From: VGWG01 sp964580075
GTDB taxonomy: Bacteria > Verrucomicrobiota > Kiritimatiellia > RFP12 > JAAYNR01
DNA: 16,135 bases
Assembly: GCA_964580075.1 (NCBI GenBank)
Contig: CAZOJL010000076.1
Coordinates: 1 to 16,135 of the forward strand
Reading direction: 5' to 3'
Part shown: positions 14,350 to 16,135 of the stretch, in pieces
Position numbering within the stretch: position 1 is the first letter of the stretch
How the letters are laid out: the number at the start of each line of letters is the position of its first letter
Made by a program: the position numbers and the translations under genes
The notes under the pieces: model-generated
Seen by the model: the letters and a program-made list of their open reading frames with translations, nothing else
What the model was told of the DNA's origin: nothing
Database searches by the model: none

Positions 14350-16098
14350 CTACTCCGATATCGGCTTGGCCCTTGCGACTACGGAAGCGATGGCGTCCAG
14401 TTTCTCCCCAATTTCAAGCGCGATTTCGTCCGGTCGCAGCAGTGGCACCAAGGTGAAGTACATGTTCTTCCGAAGGCATAAAGGGACTCCCAGACGCTTG
14501 GAGTAGTTGGCGAACAACGGGTCAAGAAACTCATCGGTGGCCTTGATGTCGACAGACCAAGGCGTTGGACGTCCAAGGCTGGCAAGCGCTTTTTCCAGTT
14601 CCACAATGGCCTGTTCCATTGCTTCTATGCGCTGGGGCTTGGCTGCGTGCTCGAACAAAGGTCCCTCTGGGGCTTCGTGTTGAGCGGCAAAGCGTAGAAG
14701 AACATTCCGGGTGCAGATGTAGTTCTCAATCTCCCGTCGCGTCCATGCGAGTTCGATCAAATCCGCATGGTCCTGCAGCGTCTTGTCCAATCGATCAAAA
14801 AGCGCGATCCCAACAAGGTCGCGTTTGGCCTCGCGTAGGCCAAAGAAATGGTCTCGTGCTTTTTGCGGAAGATTGGTCGTGACGTAGTGTACGAACGGCG
14901 ATTCCAATAATAACAATGCCGCGTGGCCCAACAATCGTGCATATTCCCTTAGAATCGGGAGGTCGGTGGTATCCTCCAGGTACAAAACCCAACCTTTTTG
15001 CTCTGCCTGGTAGTATTGGTCGAACCCGATGTCCCGAAGCGATTTCAAAACCTGGCTGGATTGCCCGGCCGTAAGCTCATGTGGTCTGCCGACGAAGGCA
15101 ACCACGCTGTCCCTGGATGCGGCTTCGTTAAGGACGATTTCCGAATGGCTGGCCGCCACAATCTGCGATCCTTGACTCGCGGCCAGCGCCACCAAGCGGT
15201 TGTAAATCTGCCGCTGGCTAAGGATTTCCAGGTGGGCATCCGGTTCATCCAACAGTAGGACCGCATTCGGGTTGGCGTGCAGGTAGGCGAGGAGTAGAAG
15301 AACCTGTTGCGCGCCGCGGCCGGCGCAGGAAACGTCGAGGGGTTTGCCCCGCTCCTCGTAGGTCATCACGATCTCGCCACGTTGCGGAAGGTGTTCCGGG
15401 GCGCGCATCGTGATGCGAAAGAGACTTTCCATCTCGGCGCAAATCGCCTTCCATGCGTCTGGCTTTGTACTGAAAACCGTGTGGCAAAGGTTCCTGAGCA
15501 CCTGGGCGGTTTGGCCCTCACCCAACAGAACATCGATGCGGCCTTGCTCGACTTTCGGCTCTACGGCTGCGAGTCCGGACATGGGCGGAAGGAAAGAAAT
15601 GCGAAGCCGCTGCTCCGGTTTCTCCAAGACGGTCGGTATCTCACTGAACTTCGATTGATTGACTGGTTTGTCCTCGAAACCCGGCAACCGCAGAGGCCGA
15701 CACACGAACGCCTCGTCCGATGTGTAGTCGAACTCCAGACCGCAGGTCCACGCCTTGCCGGCCGTTTCGCCTTCCACGACGATGTCTATTCGGATGTTGC
15801 GCGTCTTGTGATCTTTTGACGCCCTGACATGCAGGTCATTCCACAGGAGCGCGGCGGCCGGGACGGGCAGTGCGATGAGATCGCGGCGGTTGATGGCGAC
15901 GCCGGGGCGCTTTTCAGGCGACGCCTTGCCACCCCGTTCCGCCAGCCAGGCCCGCAGCCCTATGTCCCACAACGCCAAGGCTTGCAGCGCCGTGGTCTTC
16001 CCCGAATTGTTCGGACCGATGAACACCGCAGCCTGCCCCAACGGTATTTCCACGTCCCGAAGACGCTTAAAATTGCGCACGATCAGTTTGGTTAGCAT
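14350..16098 (-). CDS. OLD-like AAA ATPase with TOPRIM-like C-terminus
   Basis: A 582-aa protein with an ABC/SMC-like ATPase split around an insert. Walker A is GPNNSGKTT at 28-36, a signature-like CAGRGAQQ is at 258-265, Walker B is LLLDEPDAH at 281-289 (Glu285), and an H-loop is at SHS 318-320. The C-terminal part resembles a TOPRIM nuclease domain: LYLEDTTDLPIL at 372-383 (Glu375, Asp379), ALFDRLD at 432-438 (Asp435, Asp438) and REIENYI at 455-461. This layout is that of OLD-family and related defence ATPases, many of which cut nucleic acid. The metal motifs are not canonical, so activity is uncertain. The start at 16098 is set by AGGAGG six bases upstream; an ATG at 16128 would add ten residues. 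It is the first visible gene of the - strand operon. Confidence 0.85.
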   Translation of the reverse strand: MLTKLIVRNFKRLRDVEIPLGQAAVFIGPNNSGKTTALQALALWDIGLRAWLAERGGKASPEKRPGVAINRRDLIALPVPAAALLWNDLHVRASKDHKTRNIRIDIVVEGETAGKAWTCGLEFDYTSDEAFVCRPLRLPGFEDKPVNQSKFSEIPTVLEKPEQRLRISFLPPMSGLAAVEPKVEQGRIDVLLGEGQTAQVLRNLCHTVFSTKPDAWKAICAEMESLFRITMRAPEHLPQRGEIVMTYEERGKPLDVSCAGRGAQQVLLLLAYLHANPNAVLLLDEPDAHLEILSQRQIYNRLVALAASQGSQIVAASHSEIVLNEAASRDSVVAFVGRPHELTAGQSSQVLKSLRDIGFDQYYQAEQKGWVLYLEDTTDLPILREYARLLGHAALLLLESPFVHYVTTNLPQKARDHFFGLREAKRDLVGIALFDRLDKTLQDHADLIELAWTRREIENYICTRNVLLRFAAQHEAPEGPLFEHAAKPQRIEAMEQAIVELEKALASLGRPTPWSVDIKATDEFLDPLFANYSKRLGVPLCLRKNMYFTLVPLLRPDEIALEIGEKLDAIASVVARAKPISE

Positions 16099-16104
16099 CT
16101 CAAT

Positions 16105-16110
16105 CCTCCT
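16105..16110 (-). promoter_or_regulatory. Consensus Shine-Dalgarno of the OLD-like ATPase
   Basis: AGGAGG six bases upstream of the ATG at 16098 fixes the start and places the start of MLTKLIVRNF at the protein N-terminus. The promoter must lie within the last few bases or beyond the window. Confidence 0.8.
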
Positions 16111-16135
16111 GCCTGCCGTCCGCATCACCCATGCG

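Overview
The window is about 60% GC and looks like a chromosomal segment from a non-model bacterium. The best guess is the PVC superphylum (Kiritimatiellota, Lentisphaerota or Verrucomicrobiota). This placement is an inference from gene content: paired cytoplasmic GH2 and GH29 glycosidases, a lone glycine cleavage H protein, a PSP1/RicT protein next to tmk and holB, and intergenic spacers packed with short-period (6-nt and 8-nt) degenerate repeats. No rRNA, tRNA or CRISPR array was seen.

Left part (1-3878, + strand): a repeat-bearing leader precedes a glycoside hydrolase family 2 enzyme and a GH29 alpha-L-fucosidase-like enzyme. The two genes are close together, each has a good Shine-Dalgarno, and neither has a signal peptide, which suggests intracellular breakdown of imported fucosylated or related oligosaccharides. 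A HAD-type phosphatase/phosphoglucomutase-like gene follows and is joined by a 1-nt overlap to an orphan gcvH (3947-4977).

Middle part (5173-11060, + strand): a compact housekeeping operon runs ispF, cysS, tmk, holB, ricT-like PSP1 gene, aroQ, pfkB-type sugar kinase. Gaps are 12 nt or less, and four successive junctions overlap. The genes cover isoprenoid synthesis, cysteinyl-tRNA synthesis, dTTP synthesis, the clamp-loader delta' subunit, a PSP1 protein, the shikimate pathway and a carbohydrate or nucleoside kinase. The tmk-holB-PSP1 order resembles the Bacillus tmk...holB-yaaT cluster.

Spacer (11061-11544): this lies between two convergent 3' ends. It holds two imperfect inverted repeats built on different phased motifs, an 8-nt period at about 11115-11293 and a 6-nt period at about 11451-11536. 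Similar tandem motifs occur at 28-64 (6-nt) and 5034-5074 (8-nt).

Right part (11545-16098, - strand, so transcription runs from the right edge leftward): a tightly packed operon encodes an OLD-like AAA ATPase with a TOPRIM-like C-terminus, a 48-aa protein with a strong ribosome binding site, a RhuM-family protein, a stand-alone DprA/SMF-like Rossmann protein, and an NAD-dependent nucleotide-sugar epimerase/reductase. The first four look like an accessory, possibly anti-phage or genome-defence, module and are the best candidate here for something undescribed. A near-perfect 50-bp palindrome sits at the RhuM/DprA-like junction and probably moves the true DprA-like start downstream.
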